In this document: positions 44,764 through 53,312 of the stretch, one piece after another | Numbering within the stretch: the stretch's first letter is position 1 | Layout: each line of letters opens with the position of its first letter | NCBI RefSeq assembly: GCF_963675305.1 | Contig: NZ_OY776147.1 | Coordinates: forward strand, 620,001 to 684,000 | Reading direction: 5' to 3' | DNA: 64,000 nt | From: an uncultured Hyphomonas sp. | GTDB taxonomy: Bacteria; Pseudomonadota; Alphaproteobacteria; Caulobacterales; Hyphomonadaceae | The notes under the pieces: generated by a model | Told to the model about the DNA's origin: nothing | The model's database searches: none | Seen by the model: the letters and a program-made list of their open reading frames with translations, nothing else | Translations under genes and position numbers: made by a program

Positions 44764-44778
44764 ACATTACGTAATTGT
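44764..44778. promoter_or_regulatory. Near-palindrome ahead of the FAD monooxygenase gene
   Basis: ATTACGTAAT is a perfect 10-bp palindrome, extended as ACA-TTACGTAA-TTGT with one extra base. It lies in an A+T-rich promoter-like stretch 75 bases before the monooxygenase start. It could be a MarR- or TetR-type operator; the regulator is not evident. Confidence 0.35.
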
Positions 44779-44852
44779 ACTTTAGACAGCTCTAATAAAA
44801 ACCGGGTGGTTCCCCAATTGTCAGACATGACGCAAGCGAATGGGAGCTGCAA

Positions 44853-46091
44853 ATGACTGACCGGAAAATCCTGAAAACACAGTGTTGCATCGCCGGGGGC
44901 GGCCCGGCGGGAGTCATGTTGGGGTACCTGCTCGCGCGTCAGGGTGTGCAGGTTATTGTGCTGGAAAAGCACGCAGATTTCTTCCGGGATTTCCGGGGCG
45001 ATACGGTTCATCCGTCCACGCTGCAGGCGATGAGCGAGATGAATTTGCTGGAGAGCTATCTTGAGAAACCGTTCCAGAAAACAGACCGGCTGAGTGTCGT
45101 CATTGATGAAAAGGAAATTCCGATTGCGGACTTTCGCCACCTGCCGGTCGTCGCGCCCTATATCGCGATGATGCCGCAATGGGAGTTCCTGAACCATCTT
45201 GCCGAACAGGGCCGGGCCCTTCCGGGCTTCACATTGCTCATGTCGACCAGGGCAGAGCGGGTTGCCGAAACGAACGGCCGCGTCACGGCGCTGGAAGCAG
45301 AAGGCCCGGACGGGCCGATGACCATCGAGGCCGATCTGGTTGTCGGGGCTGACGGGCGGGATTCGGTCCTGAGAGACCAAAGCAGCCTGCCCATAAAGGA
45401 CATCGGCGCACCGGTGGATGTCTACTGGTTCCGGCTGCCCCGGCAGACGGGCGGGACGGAGTCGCTCGGCCGGATCAATTCCGATGGCATGCTGGTGATG
45501 ATCAATCGCGGCGACTACTGGCAGTGCGCCCTGCCTTTCCCGAAAGGGGCGGACGTACATATCCGGGCAGAAGGCCTGCAGGCCTTCCGTGACCGGATCG
45601 CGCGTCTGGCGCCCATACTGGCCGATGCTGTTGATGAGCTGAGCAGCTGGGACGATGTCAAACTGCTGACCGTTCAGGTGAACAGGCTGGAAACCTGGTG
45701 GAAGCCCGGCCTCCTGTTCATCGGAGATGCCGCGCACGCCATGTCACCGGTCGGCGGGGTGGGCGTGAACCTCGCGGTTCAGGATGCCATTGCGGCGGCG
45801 CGGATACTTGGCGCGCCTTTGCGGGAAGGTCGGTTGTCGGATCAGGATCTCGCCGCAGTACAGAAGCGCCGCGAATGGCCGGCGCGGACGACACAGGCCG
45901 CGCAGGTCATGGCGCACCGCAAGGTTCTGGTTCCGGCGCTCTCGCATGACAGCAAGGTGCATGTGCCGTTTGCGCTTCACCTGTTCCAGTGGGTGCCGCC
46001 CTTGCGCCGCCTGCCGGCCCGCGCGGTTGGCATGGGGGTGCGGCCCGAACACTGGGACACGCAGCTCGACCGGCTCGCGGATGCGGCCTGA
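44853..46091 (+). CDS. FAD-dependent monooxygenase (PHBH fold)
   Basis: Flavoprotein of 412 residues. The dinucleotide motif is CCIAGGGPAGVMLGYLLARQGVQVIVLEKHADFFRDFRGDTVHPSTL, followed by LVVGADGRDSVLRD and GLLFIGDAAHAMSPVGGVGVNLAVQDAIAAARIL. This is the PHBH/UbiH-like group hydroxylating aromatic or polyketide substrates; the nature of the substrate is unknown. The stop codon TGA is shared with the start of a GST-derived fragment, so the gene seems to have been inserted between two GST copies. Confidence 0.87.
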   Translation: MTDRKILKTQCCIAGGGPAGVMLGYLLARQGVQVIVLEKHADFFRDFRGDTVHPSTLQAMSEMNLLESYLEKPFQKTDRLSVVIDEKEIPIADFRHLPVVAPYIAMMPQWEFLNHLAEQGRALPGFTLLMSTRAERVAETNGRVTALEAEGPDGPMTIEADLVVGADGRDSVLRDQSSLPIKDIGAPVDVYWFRLPRQTGGTESLGRINSDGMLVMINRGDYWQCALPFPKGADVHIRAEGLQAFRDRIARLAPILADAVDELSSWDDVKLLTVQVNRLETWWKPGLLFIGDAAHAMSPVGGVGVNLAVQDAIAAARILGAPLREGRLSDQDLAAVQKRREWPARTTQAAQVMAHRKVLVPALSHDSKVHVPFALHLFQWVPPLRRLPARAVGMGVRPEHWDTQLDRLADAA

Positions 46092-46162
46092 AACAGATGC
46101 ACGAGATGCCCTCCTGCCAGCGCGCGATGGAGAAGGACGGGAAGGGCACGATTTTGCTTTCG
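46088..46162 (+). pseudogene. Remnant of a second GST gene (C-terminal 24 codons)
   Basis: Read in frame from 46088 the DNA gives LKQMHEMPSCQRAMEKDGKGTILL followed by SPASGK. The intact GST ends LKQMHETPSYIRAMEKDGKGTILL. The two stretches agree at 20 of 24 residues and nearly all bases, with the stop replaced by TCG. No upstream part of this second GST exists: the similarity begins exactly at the stop codon of the monooxygenase. This is the scar of a gene duplication and replacement. Confidence 0.75.
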
Positions 46163-46244
46163 CCAGCGTCCGGAAAATCCACATTCCAGACTTAATATTC
46201 CTGCAATCAAAGGGAGATAATTGTCTCCCAGTGATTGCGGGAGA

Positions 46245-46988
46245 ATGCGTATGCGTAGATGGCAGACGATTGTGGCGATGCTCACTTCCGCGAGTCTGGC
46301 CGGCTGTGTGTATTTGACGATTGAATACAAAGAGGCTGCGGCCCCGTCGGATCCTTTCGCGCTCAAAATCTCGCATGGCGATCCCATTGGACACGTCATT
46401 GGAGAAGAACCGCCGCATCGTCCCTTTTCCAGCGTGACCGCCGTTGAGTATTTACGACCGGATGCGCCGGATTGTGGCATGCCGGGCCAGCCCATGACTT
46501 TCTATCCGGGCCTCGGTGGTGACTTGGTTACGATTACGCGGGCTGGAAATGTCGATCTGTTCGATGCAGGCGACTCGGCAGATGGGCCTACGCCTCAAAA
46601 CCATGACCGGCTGATACTGCCTGGATTTCCGTCCGATGCGGAAGTGCTGGTCCGAAACGGGTCGGTGGCGTTCTGCTTTCCCAAACACAAACTGTCGGTA
46701 CTGCTGGTCCGGCAAATGTGCGCGGGAGACGGCTGGAACAACGCCTATGAATCGATCAGTTTCACCGGCGGTGTGAGCTTCGTGAAGCCCGAAGTGTTGG
46801 CGCAGCTCGACGGACCTTACATGACAGAAGAGAGGGCCCGGCAGATGAGCCTGGACTGGCTGAGCGAGAAAGCTCTGGCCAACTGGGCTGTATACACCAT
46901 GCCTCCTGAATTGCTGTCATCGGCGGAAGCACTGGAAGCGTGCGCCAAACCAATTCCGGGCGCATCTCCCAAAAAACCGAAATCCTGA
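46245..46988 (+). CDS. Hypothetical lipoprotein
   Basis: Protein of about 247 residues. The signal and lipobox are MRMRRWQTIVAMLTSASLAGCVYL, with lipid attachment at the cysteine. The mature chain has LGGDLVTITRAGNVDLFDAGDSADG, a FCFPKHK stretch and a C-terminal ERARQMSLDWLSEKALANWAVYTMPPELLSSAEAL. Two CG-containing segments might form a disulfide. The family is not recognised. GGGAGA precedes the ATG at 46245; 46251 is a near-equal start. The G+C content looks lower than the neighbours. Confidence 0.55.
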   Translation: MRMRRWQTIVAMLTSASLAGCVYLTIEYKEAAAPSDPFALKISHGDPIGHVIGEEPPHRPFSSVTAVEYLRPDAPDCGMPGQPMTFYPGLGGDLVTITRAGNVDLFDAGDSADGPTPQNHDRLILPGFPSDAEVLVRNGSVAFCFPKHKLSVLLVRQMCAGDGWNNAYESISFTGGVSFVKPEVLAQLDGPYMTEERARQMSLDWLSEKALANWAVYTMPPELLSSAEALEACAKPIPGASPKKPKS

Positions 46989-47026
46989 AAAAGGGAAAGT
47001 GGAGGCTTCTGTTGCCAGGCGCCTCC
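46987..47026 (-). terminator. Terminator of the tmRNA gene
   Basis: On the minus strand GGAGGC and GCCTCC pair around a 14-nt loop and are followed by ACTTTCCCTTTTTC. It ends two bases inside the convergent lipoprotein gene and closes the coding RNA half of ssrA. Confidence 0.7.
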
Positions 47027-47345
47027 GGGCCCCGCCTAGGGGTCTGATACCCTAGGAGTTAAGTTCGGTAATCATCCGACTGCTTACGCAGCCATCAGTT
47101 CACCTTCAGCAAAGTTGTCGTTTGCAACTATGTTGATTTGGGCTTCTGAGGGGGCCCAATCCGGCGAAGGCCTCGTCTTTACACGTCCGTCGATCCTATT
47201 TCGGCCCCGTCAGAAACAGGCCCGGTGAAAAGGCCTGAACCTGCTTTTGGTGGAGCCGCCGGGTACCGCCCCCGGGTCCGAGCCGCTTATTACACGCGCG
47301 TTTATCGCCATAGTCCGAAGACCCTATCAATATAGGGGCAGAGCG
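46998..47345 (-). ncRNA. ssrA: Two-piece (circularly permuted) tmRNA
   Basis: Transcribed right to left. The acceptor half comes first, ending CGGCTCC-ACCA at 47248. About 39 bases of spacer follow, then the coding half starting GGGGCCG at 47208. GGGGCCG and CGGCTCC form a 7-bp acceptor stem with a G3-U pair, the alanyl-tRNA synthetase identity. The coding half carries GATCGACGG and the tag frame at 47125-47084, encoding ANDNFAEGELMAA and then TAA. This permuted layout is characteristic of Alphaproteobacteria. Outer ends are approximate. Confidence 0.93.
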
Positions 47346-47379
47346 GCTCCGTTGAAAGGGGGGCGCTGAAAGCGGAAGG

Positions 47380-49095
47380 TTACTCCCGTGCGTCGGCGCT
47401 CTCGTCGCGCAGACCCTTGAACTCCGATGTCGGCTTCAGGTCCGGCCAGGTGGTGGAGTTCGCCAGGTCTTCGGTGAGGTCCAGGAACAGTTCCACATCC
47501 TGCGCGGCGCCGCGCAGGTCCCAGTCCGGATCCCAGGCGTCGTTCTGGTTGTGGTAGCGGTTGGCAATATAGCCCGCGACCCATTCGATCCCGGCTTCCC
47601 GGCCGCCCTCCACAAGGTCCGGTCCGCCGGCGATTCCCATGATCAGCAGTACCGGCACGCCGCGGCGGGCGAGCGAGAAATGGTCTGCCCGGTAGAACAG
47701 GCCATTCTCCGGCAAGCCTTCGGGAGACACCGTGCGGCCCTGTTTTGCCGCTGCGGCGGCCATCATTTCCTCAAGCTCGCTCTGGCCTTCGCCGACCTGG
47801 ATGACGTCCTTTGCCGGACCCGCCGTTTGCAGGATGTCCAGCGTCAGATTGGCGACGGTTGTTTCCAGCGGATAGATCGGGTTCTGCGCATAGGCTTCCG
47901 AGCCGAGCAGGCCGCTCTCTTCGCCCGTCCAGGCAGCGAACACGACCGTGCGTTCCGGCGCAGGACGCGCCTCCATGTTGCGGGCAATTTCCATGATCCC
48001 GGCAAGGCCGAGTGCATCATCGTTCGCGCCGGGTCTGACGACGCGGCCCTGCGCATCCGGAATGCCGATGCCATAGGCATCCCAGTGGCCGGACACCATG
48101 ACGGTTTCGTCGGGCCGCTCGGTGCCGGTGATCTTGCCGAGCACATTCTGGCTTTCGACTGTTTCCACAGACAGGCCGAGATCTGCATTGAAGCGCAGGT
48201 CATCCAGGGTGAAGGCCTCGAAGTCGCGCTTGCGGGCGGCAACTTTCAGTTCGTCGAGGTCGTATCCGGCCTCGGTCAGCCATTGCCGGGCCATGTCCTC
48301 ATGCAGCCAGCCGCGCAGATCGAGCGCCGGTTTAGCCGGGCCCTTGCTGGCAACGGCATAGTTCTCGCCCGGAGACGAGGCGGCAACATTCCAGCCATAG
48401 CCGGCGGGTTTTGTTTCGTGGATGACGAAGGCGGCGACCGCGCCGCGGCGGGCGGCCTCCTCATATTTATAGGCCCAGCGGCCATAATAGGTCATCCGGC
48501 GGCCGCCGAAGACGCCGGCGACCGGGTCATCTTCCTCGACACCGAAATCCGGGTCGTTCACGAGGAAGAGGGCGACCTTCCCAGTGAGGTCCATGTCGCC
48601 ATAATCGTCCCAGTCACGTTCCGGCGCGCTGGCGCCAAAGCCCACGAACACGATCGGCACATCCTCAATGGCGATGTCTTCGCGCGGATTGGGGGAGCTG
48701 ATATTGATGTCCAGGCCCTGCCTGAGAGGGATCACGGTGTCGCCCTGGCTGACATTCAGTGTGCGAATATCATTCACGACGGAGTGCTTCAGGGTCACCG
48801 GATCGGTCCATTTGCCGTCCCGTCCGCCAGGTTCAAGGCCGAGGTCCTTAAAGCGTTCGATCAGGTAGGCGACGGTCTTCGTCTCGCCCTCGGTGCCGGG
48901 CGCGCGGCCCATGAATTCGTCGGAAGCGAGCACCTTGACCGTCTCGGACATGTTTTCAGTGCTGATCGGGTTTTCAGGGCTGATCGTGGAGGTGTCCGCC
49001 GCTACGTCTGTCGCCGCTGCGTCTGTCTCAGGGGCCGGTGTGCAGGCCATCAATATCATGCCTGCGCTTGCGGATGCCAAAATCGCTCTGATCAT
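47380..49095 (-). CDS. M28-family metallopeptidase lipoprotein with PA domain
   Basis: A 571-residue exopeptidase. The lipoprotein signal is MIRAILASASAGMILMACTPAPE. A protease-associated domain (VGFGASAPERDWDDYGDMDLTGKVALFLVNDP) precedes the M28 catalytic core. Zinc and catalytic residues are in VMVSGHWDAYG, GANDDALG, FAAWTGEESGLLGS and the final HNQNDAWD. It is probably an envelope-anchored aminopeptidase acting on peptides outside the inner membrane. It ends just upstream of ssrA, on the same strand. Confidence 0.9.
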   Translation of the reverse strand: MIRAILASASAGMILMACTPAPETDAAATDVAADTSTISPENPISTENMSETVKVLASDEFMGRAPGTEGETKTVAYLIERFKDLGLEPGGRDGKWTDPVTLKHSVVNDIRTLNVSQGDTVIPLRQGLDINISSPNPREDIAIEDVPIVFVGFGASAPERDWDDYGDMDLTGKVALFLVNDPDFGVEEDDPVAGVFGGRRMTYYGRWAYKYEEAARRGAVAAFVIHETKPAGYGWNVAASSPGENYAVASKGPAKPALDLRGWLHEDMARQWLTEAGYDLDELKVAARKRDFEAFTLDDLRFNADLGLSVETVESQNVLGKITGTERPDETVMVSGHWDAYGIGIPDAQGRVVRPGANDDALGLAGIMEIARNMEARPAPERTVVFAAWTGEESGLLGSEAYAQNPIYPLETTVANLTLDILQTAGPAKDVIQVGEGQSELEEMMAAAAAKQGRTVSPEGLPENGLFYRADHFSLARRGVPVLLIMGIAGGPDLVEGGREAGIEWVAGYIANRYHNQNDAWDPDWDLRGAAQDVELFLDLTEDLANSTTWPDLKPTSEFKGLRDESADARE

Positions 49096-49156
49096 TTGCG
49101 TTACTCTTTGAGGTCTGGACGGCCGTATCGTGTGGCCGGTGGGGTAGGAAAGGGGG

Positions 49157-49477
49157 TCAGTATAACACGTCGCTCTCGCCGCGTTCGCCGAAACCGTCGG
49201 CGATCAGGCTGGCGATGGCGGTGACGGCTTCAGCCGCGTCCGGGCCATTGGCGGCGAGTTCCACTTCGCAGCCCTGCGCGGCGACCAGCATCAGCAGGTC
49301 CATGATCGAGCGGGCGTCGGCTGTCTGGCCGTCATGGCTGACGATCACCGTGGCCTGGTATTCGCTGGCCAGTTTGGAGAGTTTGGCAGACGCGCGCGCG
49401 TGCAGGCCCTTGCGGTTGACGATGGTCACGCTTTGGCGGGCTTCGGTCACGGCGTTCTGCACAGGGCTCCGGGTCAA
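49157..49477 (-). CDS. ptsH: HPr phosphocarrier of a regulatory PTS
   Basis: HPr-like protein of 106 residues with the phosphorylatable histidine in VNRKGLHARASAKLSKLA and the regulatory serine region DARSIMDLLMLVAAQGCEVEL. It carries an 11-residue N-terminal and a short C-terminal extension. Alphaproteobacteria use such proteins in the nitrogen-type PTS rather than for sugar uptake. It overlaps the upstream EIIA gene by four bases (ATGA); no permease components are present. Confidence 0.9.
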   Translation of the reverse strand: MTRSPVQNAVTEARQSVTIVNRKGLHARASAKLSKLASEYQATVIVSHDGQTADARSIMDLLMLVAAQGCEVELAANGPDAAEAVTAIASLIADGFGERGESDVLY

Positions 49478-49878
49478 TTGGATTTTGCGAGGAGTTCGGA
49501 GGCGATGTTGATATAGCGACGGCCCGCATCTGCAGCGGTCTGGGCAGCTTCGGCAAGTGGCAGTTCGTCGCGTACTTCAGCCAGCTTGATCAGCATCGGC
49601 AGGTTTACGCCCGAGATGACCTCGATATTGCCGGAACTCATGATCGACATGGCAAGGTTCGACGGCGTGCCGCCGAACATGTCAGTGAGGATAATGACCC
49701 CCAGGCCGACGTCACAGGCCTTGGCCGTGTCGCGGATCTGTTCGCGCCGGGCCTCGATATCGTCTTCTGCCTCGATGGAAATCGACTTGAATCGCATCTG
49801 TTCACCTACGACGTGTTCCGTCGCAGCGACCAGTTCCTTCGAGAGTTTGCCGTGGCTGACGACGACGATGCCGATCAT
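49474..49878 (-). CDS. ptsM: Mannose-type EIIA (PtsM-like) regulatory PTS protein
   Basis: A 134-residue EIIA-Man domain with the active histidine in MIGIVVVSHGKLSKELV (His10 region) and the fold signature IILTDMFGGTPSNLAMSIM. It is coupled translationally to ptsH. In related bacteria this pair with HPrK and EI-Ntr forms a regulatory phosphorelay linking carbon, nitrogen and envelope status; hprK is not adjacent here. Confidence 0.9.
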   Translation of the reverse strand: MIGIVVVSHGKLSKELVAATEHVVGEQMRFKSISIEAEDDIEARREQIRDTAKACDVGLGVIILTDMFGGTPSNLAMSIMSSGNIEVISGVNLPMLIKLAEVRDELPLAEAAQTAADAGRRYINIASELLAKSN

Positions 49879-49970
49879 GCCCGTCCTTTCGGGTTACGTG
49901 ACGAATTTGTCATGCTGCCATGGCGAGTATGGCCGTCAACCCGGATTCAGCTGTGCGGTGTGTCGCTTTC

Positions 49971-50807
49971 TCAGGCGCCGTTGCCTGAAAGCCCCAGCAC
50001 ATCGTCCATGCTGTAGAGGCCGGGCTTCTGGTTAAGCGCCCAGAACGCTGCTTTCATTGCGCCTTCAGCAAACATCGCGCGGTCCAGCGATGTGTGGCTC
50101 AGCGTCACGATTTCCGTGTCGGAGCCGAAGCTGACGGAATGCTCGCCGATCACGCCGCCCATGCGGCGGACGGAGAAGCCGATCTTGCCCGGTTCGCGGG
50201 CTGCGTCGGGGCCGTCATAAGGCCCGGTGCGCAGGTCATCCAGCGCGGCGCCGCGGCCTTCGGCTGCTGCTTCGCCCAGCATCAGCGCGGTGCCGGACGG
50301 AGCATCCACTTTCTTGTTGTGATGGGTTTCCAGCACTTCGATGTCCCAGTCCGGGCCGAGGCTGGCGGCCGCGCGGCGGATCAGGCTTTCCAGCAGTTTG
50401 ATGCCCAGCGCGAAGCTGCCTGACTTGACGATGGCAAGGTCTCCCGCAGCCGCTTCCAGCGCTTTTTCCTCAGTCGGCGAAAAGCCGGTTGTGCCAATGA
50501 TTGCAACACGTACGGGCGTGTGTTTCAGCGCTTCCAGCGCCGCAATCGTGGCGGCAGGGCGGGTGAAGTCGAACCAGACATCCGCCTTGGCAGCCGCGAT
50601 GACCGGGTCGGATGACGGCTTCACGCCGAGGTTCGGGATACCGGCCAGCTCCCCGATGTCGGTGTCCAGGTGAGGCGATCCGGCGACCTCTGTTCCGCCC
50701 GCAACCGTCAGCCCGTGGCGATGGGACACCGCGGCCAGCTGGCGGCCCATGCGGCCGGCGACGCCTGCAATGGCAACGGCGAAGGAATCGGAAATCTGGT
50801 CTGTCAT
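49971..50807 (-). CDS. dapB: 4-hydroxy-tetrahydrodipicolinate reductase
   Basis: Lysine/diaminopimelate pathway enzyme, 278 residues. It has the NAD(P) fold VAIAGVAGRMGRQLAAVSHRHG, FDFTRPAATIAAL, GTTGFS, and the catalytic ETHHNKKVDAPSGTALMLGE. The start at 50807 (MTDQISDSFAVAIAG) is chosen; the open frame to 50963 runs through the adhC promoter and its 11-bp repeats. Confidence 0.95.
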   Translation of the reverse strand: MTDQISDSFAVAIAGVAGRMGRQLAAVSHRHGLTVAGGTEVAGSPHLDTDIGELAGIPNLGVKPSSDPVIAAAKADVWFDFTRPAATIAALEALKHTPVRVAIIGTTGFSPTEEKALEAAAGDLAIVKSGSFALGIKLLESLIRRAAASLGPDWDIEVLETHHNKKVDAPSGTALMLGEAAAEGRGAALDDLRTGPYDGPDAAREPGKIGFSVRRMGGVIGEHSVSFGSDTEIVTLSHTSLDRAMFAEGAMKAAFWALNQKPGLYSMDDVLGLSGNGA

Positions 50808-50937
50808 GGCGCCCTTATAACCGGGTTTCGGCACAGGGGAACGGGTATGCGAAATTGACGGGAGTCCGCCCTTGCGCCGGGGGGGCGAAACTGAAATGTT
50901 CCGCGCTCCAGATTCCCCGGTTCCACGATCACAAACA

Positions 50938-50970
50938 CCATCTATGGACCGTCTATAGACCATCTATACC
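50938..50970. repeat. Three tandem 11-bp repeats upstream of adhC
   Basis: CCATCTATGGA (50938-50948), CCGTCTATAGA (50949-50959) and CCATCTATACC (50960-50970) are direct copies with few changes. They end 18 bases before the adhC start codon, adjacent to its GAGGAG ribosome-binding site. One repeat per helical turn suggests cooperative protein binding or a stack of promoter elements. Confidence 0.65.
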
Positions 50971-50988
50971 CCGAGGAGATTTCCCGAG

Positions 50989-52095
50989 ATGAAAACCCGC
51001 GCCGCTGTCGCCTTCGAAGCCAAGAAACCGCTCGAAATCGTCGAACTCGATCTCGAAGGCCCGAAGGCCGGCGAAGTGCTGGTCGAGATCATGGCCACCG
51101 GTATCTGCCACACGGATGCCTACACGCTGGACGGGCTCGACTCTGAAGGCATCTTCCCGAGCGTCCTCGGCCATGAAGGCGCGGGCATCGTGCGCGAGGT
51201 CGGCGCAGGCGTTACCAGCGTGAAGCCGGGCGACCATGTCATCCCGCTGTACACGCCGGAATGCCGCCAGTGCAAAAGCTGCCTGTCGGGCAAGACGAAC
51301 CTCTGCACGGCGATCCGCGCCACGCAGGGCAAGGGCCTGATGCCGGACGGCACCAGCCGCTTCTCCTACAAGGGGCAGACGATCTTCCATTACATGGGCT
51401 GCTCGACCTTCTCGAACTTCACCGTCCTGCCGGAAATCGCGGTCGCGAAAATCCGCACCGACGCGCCTTTCGACAAGGCCTGCTATGTCGGCTGCGGCGT
51501 GACGACCGGCGTCGGCGCCGTCACCAACACGGCCAAGGTTCAGGTCGGCGACAATGTCGTCGTCTTCGGCCTCGGCGGCATTGGCCTCAACGTGCTGCAG
51601 GGCGCGAAGATGGCAGGGGCCGACAAGATCATCGGCGTCGATATCAACGACTCCAAGAAGGAGTGGGGCGAAAAATTCGGCATGACGCATTTCGTCAATC
51701 CGAAGAACACCAAGGACGTCGTCGCCCACCTCGTGGAGCTGACCGATGGCGGGGCGGATTATTCCTTCGACTGTACCGGCAACACGGATGTGATGCGCCA
51801 GGCGCTGGAATGCTGCCATCGCGGCTGGGGCACCTCGATCATCATCGGCGTGGCCGAGGCGGGCAAGGAAATCAGCACACGGCCGTTCCAGCTGGTGACG
51901 GGCCGCAACTGGCGCGGCACGGCCTTCGGCGGCGCCAAGGGCCGTACGGATGTGCCGAAGATTGTCGACTGGTACATGAACGGCAAGATCCAGATCGACC
52001 CGATGATCACGCACGTCATGAAGCTCGACAAGATCAACGACGCCTTTGACCTGATGCATGCAGGCGAGAGCATCCGCAGCGTGGTGGTTTACTGA
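50989..52095 (+). CDS. adhC: S-(hydroxymethyl)glutathione dehydrogenase (class III alcohol dehydrogenase)
   Basis: NAD- and zinc-dependent oxidation of S-hydroxymethylglutathione, the first enzymatic step of glutathione-linked formaldehyde detoxification. The 368-residue length and motifs are canonical: GICHTDAYTLDGLDSEG, GHEGAGIV, the structural-zinc run PECRQCKSCLSGKTNLC, GCGVTTGVGAV, and the Rossmann VFGLGGIGLNVLQGAKMAGA. The partner hydrolase fghA is 6 kb away. Its stop overlaps the next start (TGATG). Confidence 0.96.
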   Translation: MKTRAAVAFEAKKPLEIVELDLEGPKAGEVLVEIMATGICHTDAYTLDGLDSEGIFPSVLGHEGAGIVREVGAGVTSVKPGDHVIPLYTPECRQCKSCLSGKTNLCTAIRATQGKGLMPDGTSRFSYKGQTIFHYMGCSTFSNFTVLPEIAVAKIRTDAPFDKACYVGCGVTTGVGAVTNTAKVQVGDNVVVFGLGGIGLNVLQGAKMAGADKIIGVDINDSKKEWGEKFGMTHFVNPKNTKDVVAHLVELTDGGADYSFDCTGNTDVMRQALECCHRGWGTSIIIGVAEAGKEISTRPFQLVTGRNWRGTAFGGAKGRTDVPKIVDWYMNGKIQIDPMITHVMKLDKINDAFDLMHAGESIRSVVVY

Positions 52096-52592
52096 TGCGG
52101 GGCCTCGGCGCGCGTCGTTATCTTGGCGCGGCGGCGCTGGGGCTGGCTTTGCTCTCGGCAGGGGCCTCTGCGCAGGCGGAAAATGCGACGGAAGCAAAGC
52201 TATACCTGTCGGAGACCTATAACGAGACCGCCGACCCGGCGGCGGATGTCCAGCAGGCGATCCAGGAGGCCGACGGCCGCCGGATCCTGCTGGAGGTCGG
52301 CGGGGAATGGTGCGTCTGGTGCAAGATCCTCGACAAGTATCTGGAAGACAATGCCGATGTCCGCGAGGCGTTCGGCGAGAGCTTCATGATCGTGAAGGTC
52401 AATTTCAGCCGCGAGCATCCGAACACGGAATTCCTGGGTGCCTTTCCGAAAGCCGAAGGCTACCCGCATTTCTATGTGCTGGACGCCGATGGCAGCTTCC
52501 TCGCCTCGCAGGGGACGGCAGAGCTGGAAGAGGGCAAAGGCTACAATCGCGCCCGCATGCTGGAATTTGCAGAACACTGGCGCAAAGGCTGA
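52095..52592 (+). CDS. Exported thioredoxin-fold protein (CVWC)
   Basis: A 165-residue protein with signal peptide (RRYLGAAALGLALLSAGASAQAE), then a thioredoxin fold containing the redox motif in VGGEWCVWCKILDKYL. Later elements are FMIVKVNFS and GYPHFYVLDADGSFLASQGTAEL, with the cis-Pro. It probably acts as a periplasmic disulfide reductase or is related to DUF255-type proteins. It is coupled to adhC by a one-base overlap, a linkage whose purpose is not obvious. Confidence 0.8.
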   Translation: MRGLGARRYLGAAALGLALLSAGASAQAENATEAKLYLSETYNETADPAADVQQAIQEADGRRILLEVGGEWCVWCKILDKYLEDNADVREAFGESFMIVKVNFSREHPNTEFLGAFPKAEGYPHFYVLDADGSFLASQGTAELEEGKGYNRARMLEFAEHWRKG

Positions 52593-52666
52593 ACAGCCCC
52601 GGACAACCAAAGTATCTCTGCCTTCACTTTTGAGGCGGACTGACATCTGAGAAGGAGGAATTCCGG

Positions 52667-53197
52667 ATGGGCATCGTAAAGCGTAATCTCGATATCTACC
52701 GTACACGTCTGGTCACGCTGGGAAACATTCTCGGCCGGGCCGAGGCGGAGCTGTTTCCGGATGATCCGGAGAAGAAAGCGCTGCTGACGGCGCGGCTGGC
52801 CGACGACATGCTGCCGCTGCCGAACCAGGTCTGGTTCACCTGCCGGCAGGCGGAGCTGCTGCTGAGCAAGCTGAACGGCACGCCGATGAAGGAGTTCGAA
52901 AGCGATAAGGCAAGCTTTGCCGATTTGAAAGCCTTGGTCGCCGAAACGATCTCGCGGATCGAAGCGCAGGCCGACACGAAGGAAGACTTCGCCGCCGGTG
53001 AGACGGTGCTGGAGATCCCCGGCTTTCCGACGGTGTCGCTTTCCGGACAGGCCTATATCGACGATTGGCTGACGCCGAACTTCTATTTCCATTTCGTGAC
53101 AGCCTACGACATCCTGCGCGCAGAGGGGCTGGCCATCGGCAAGGCCGATTATATGAGCCATCTTCTGCCGCTGCTGTCGGGCGCTGCTGCCAGCTGA
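52667..53197 (+). CDS. DUF1993 family protein
   Basis: A 176-residue DinB-like helical protein. The C-terminal LTPNFYFHFVTAYDILRAEGLAIGKADYMSHL matches the DUF1993 signature (NFYFHxxTAYxxLRxxGxxxGKxDY). Early residues include LVTLGNILGRAEAELFPDDPEKKALLTARLADDMLPL. The function is unknown; the family resembles DinB/thiol-dependent hydrolases by fold. A GAAGGAGG Shine-Dalgarno precedes the ATG. Confidence 0.82.
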   Translation: MGIVKRNLDIYRTRLVTLGNILGRAEAELFPDDPEKKALLTARLADDMLPLPNQVWFTCRQAELLLSKLNGTPMKEFESDKASFADLKALVAETISRIEAQADTKEDFAAGETVLEIPGFPTVSLSGQAYIDDWLTPNFYFHFVTAYDILRAEGLAIGKADYMSHLLPLLSGAAAS

Positions 53198-53312
53198 TCG
53201 CAAGAGCCTGATCAAAAATGCTCTGGCTGACGCAGCGGGAGGCCGGAAACCCTCTGGCGCCGGCGGGGCGGCTGGGGCAGTAATTCCCAATCCATCAGGA
53301 GGAAAAACACAT

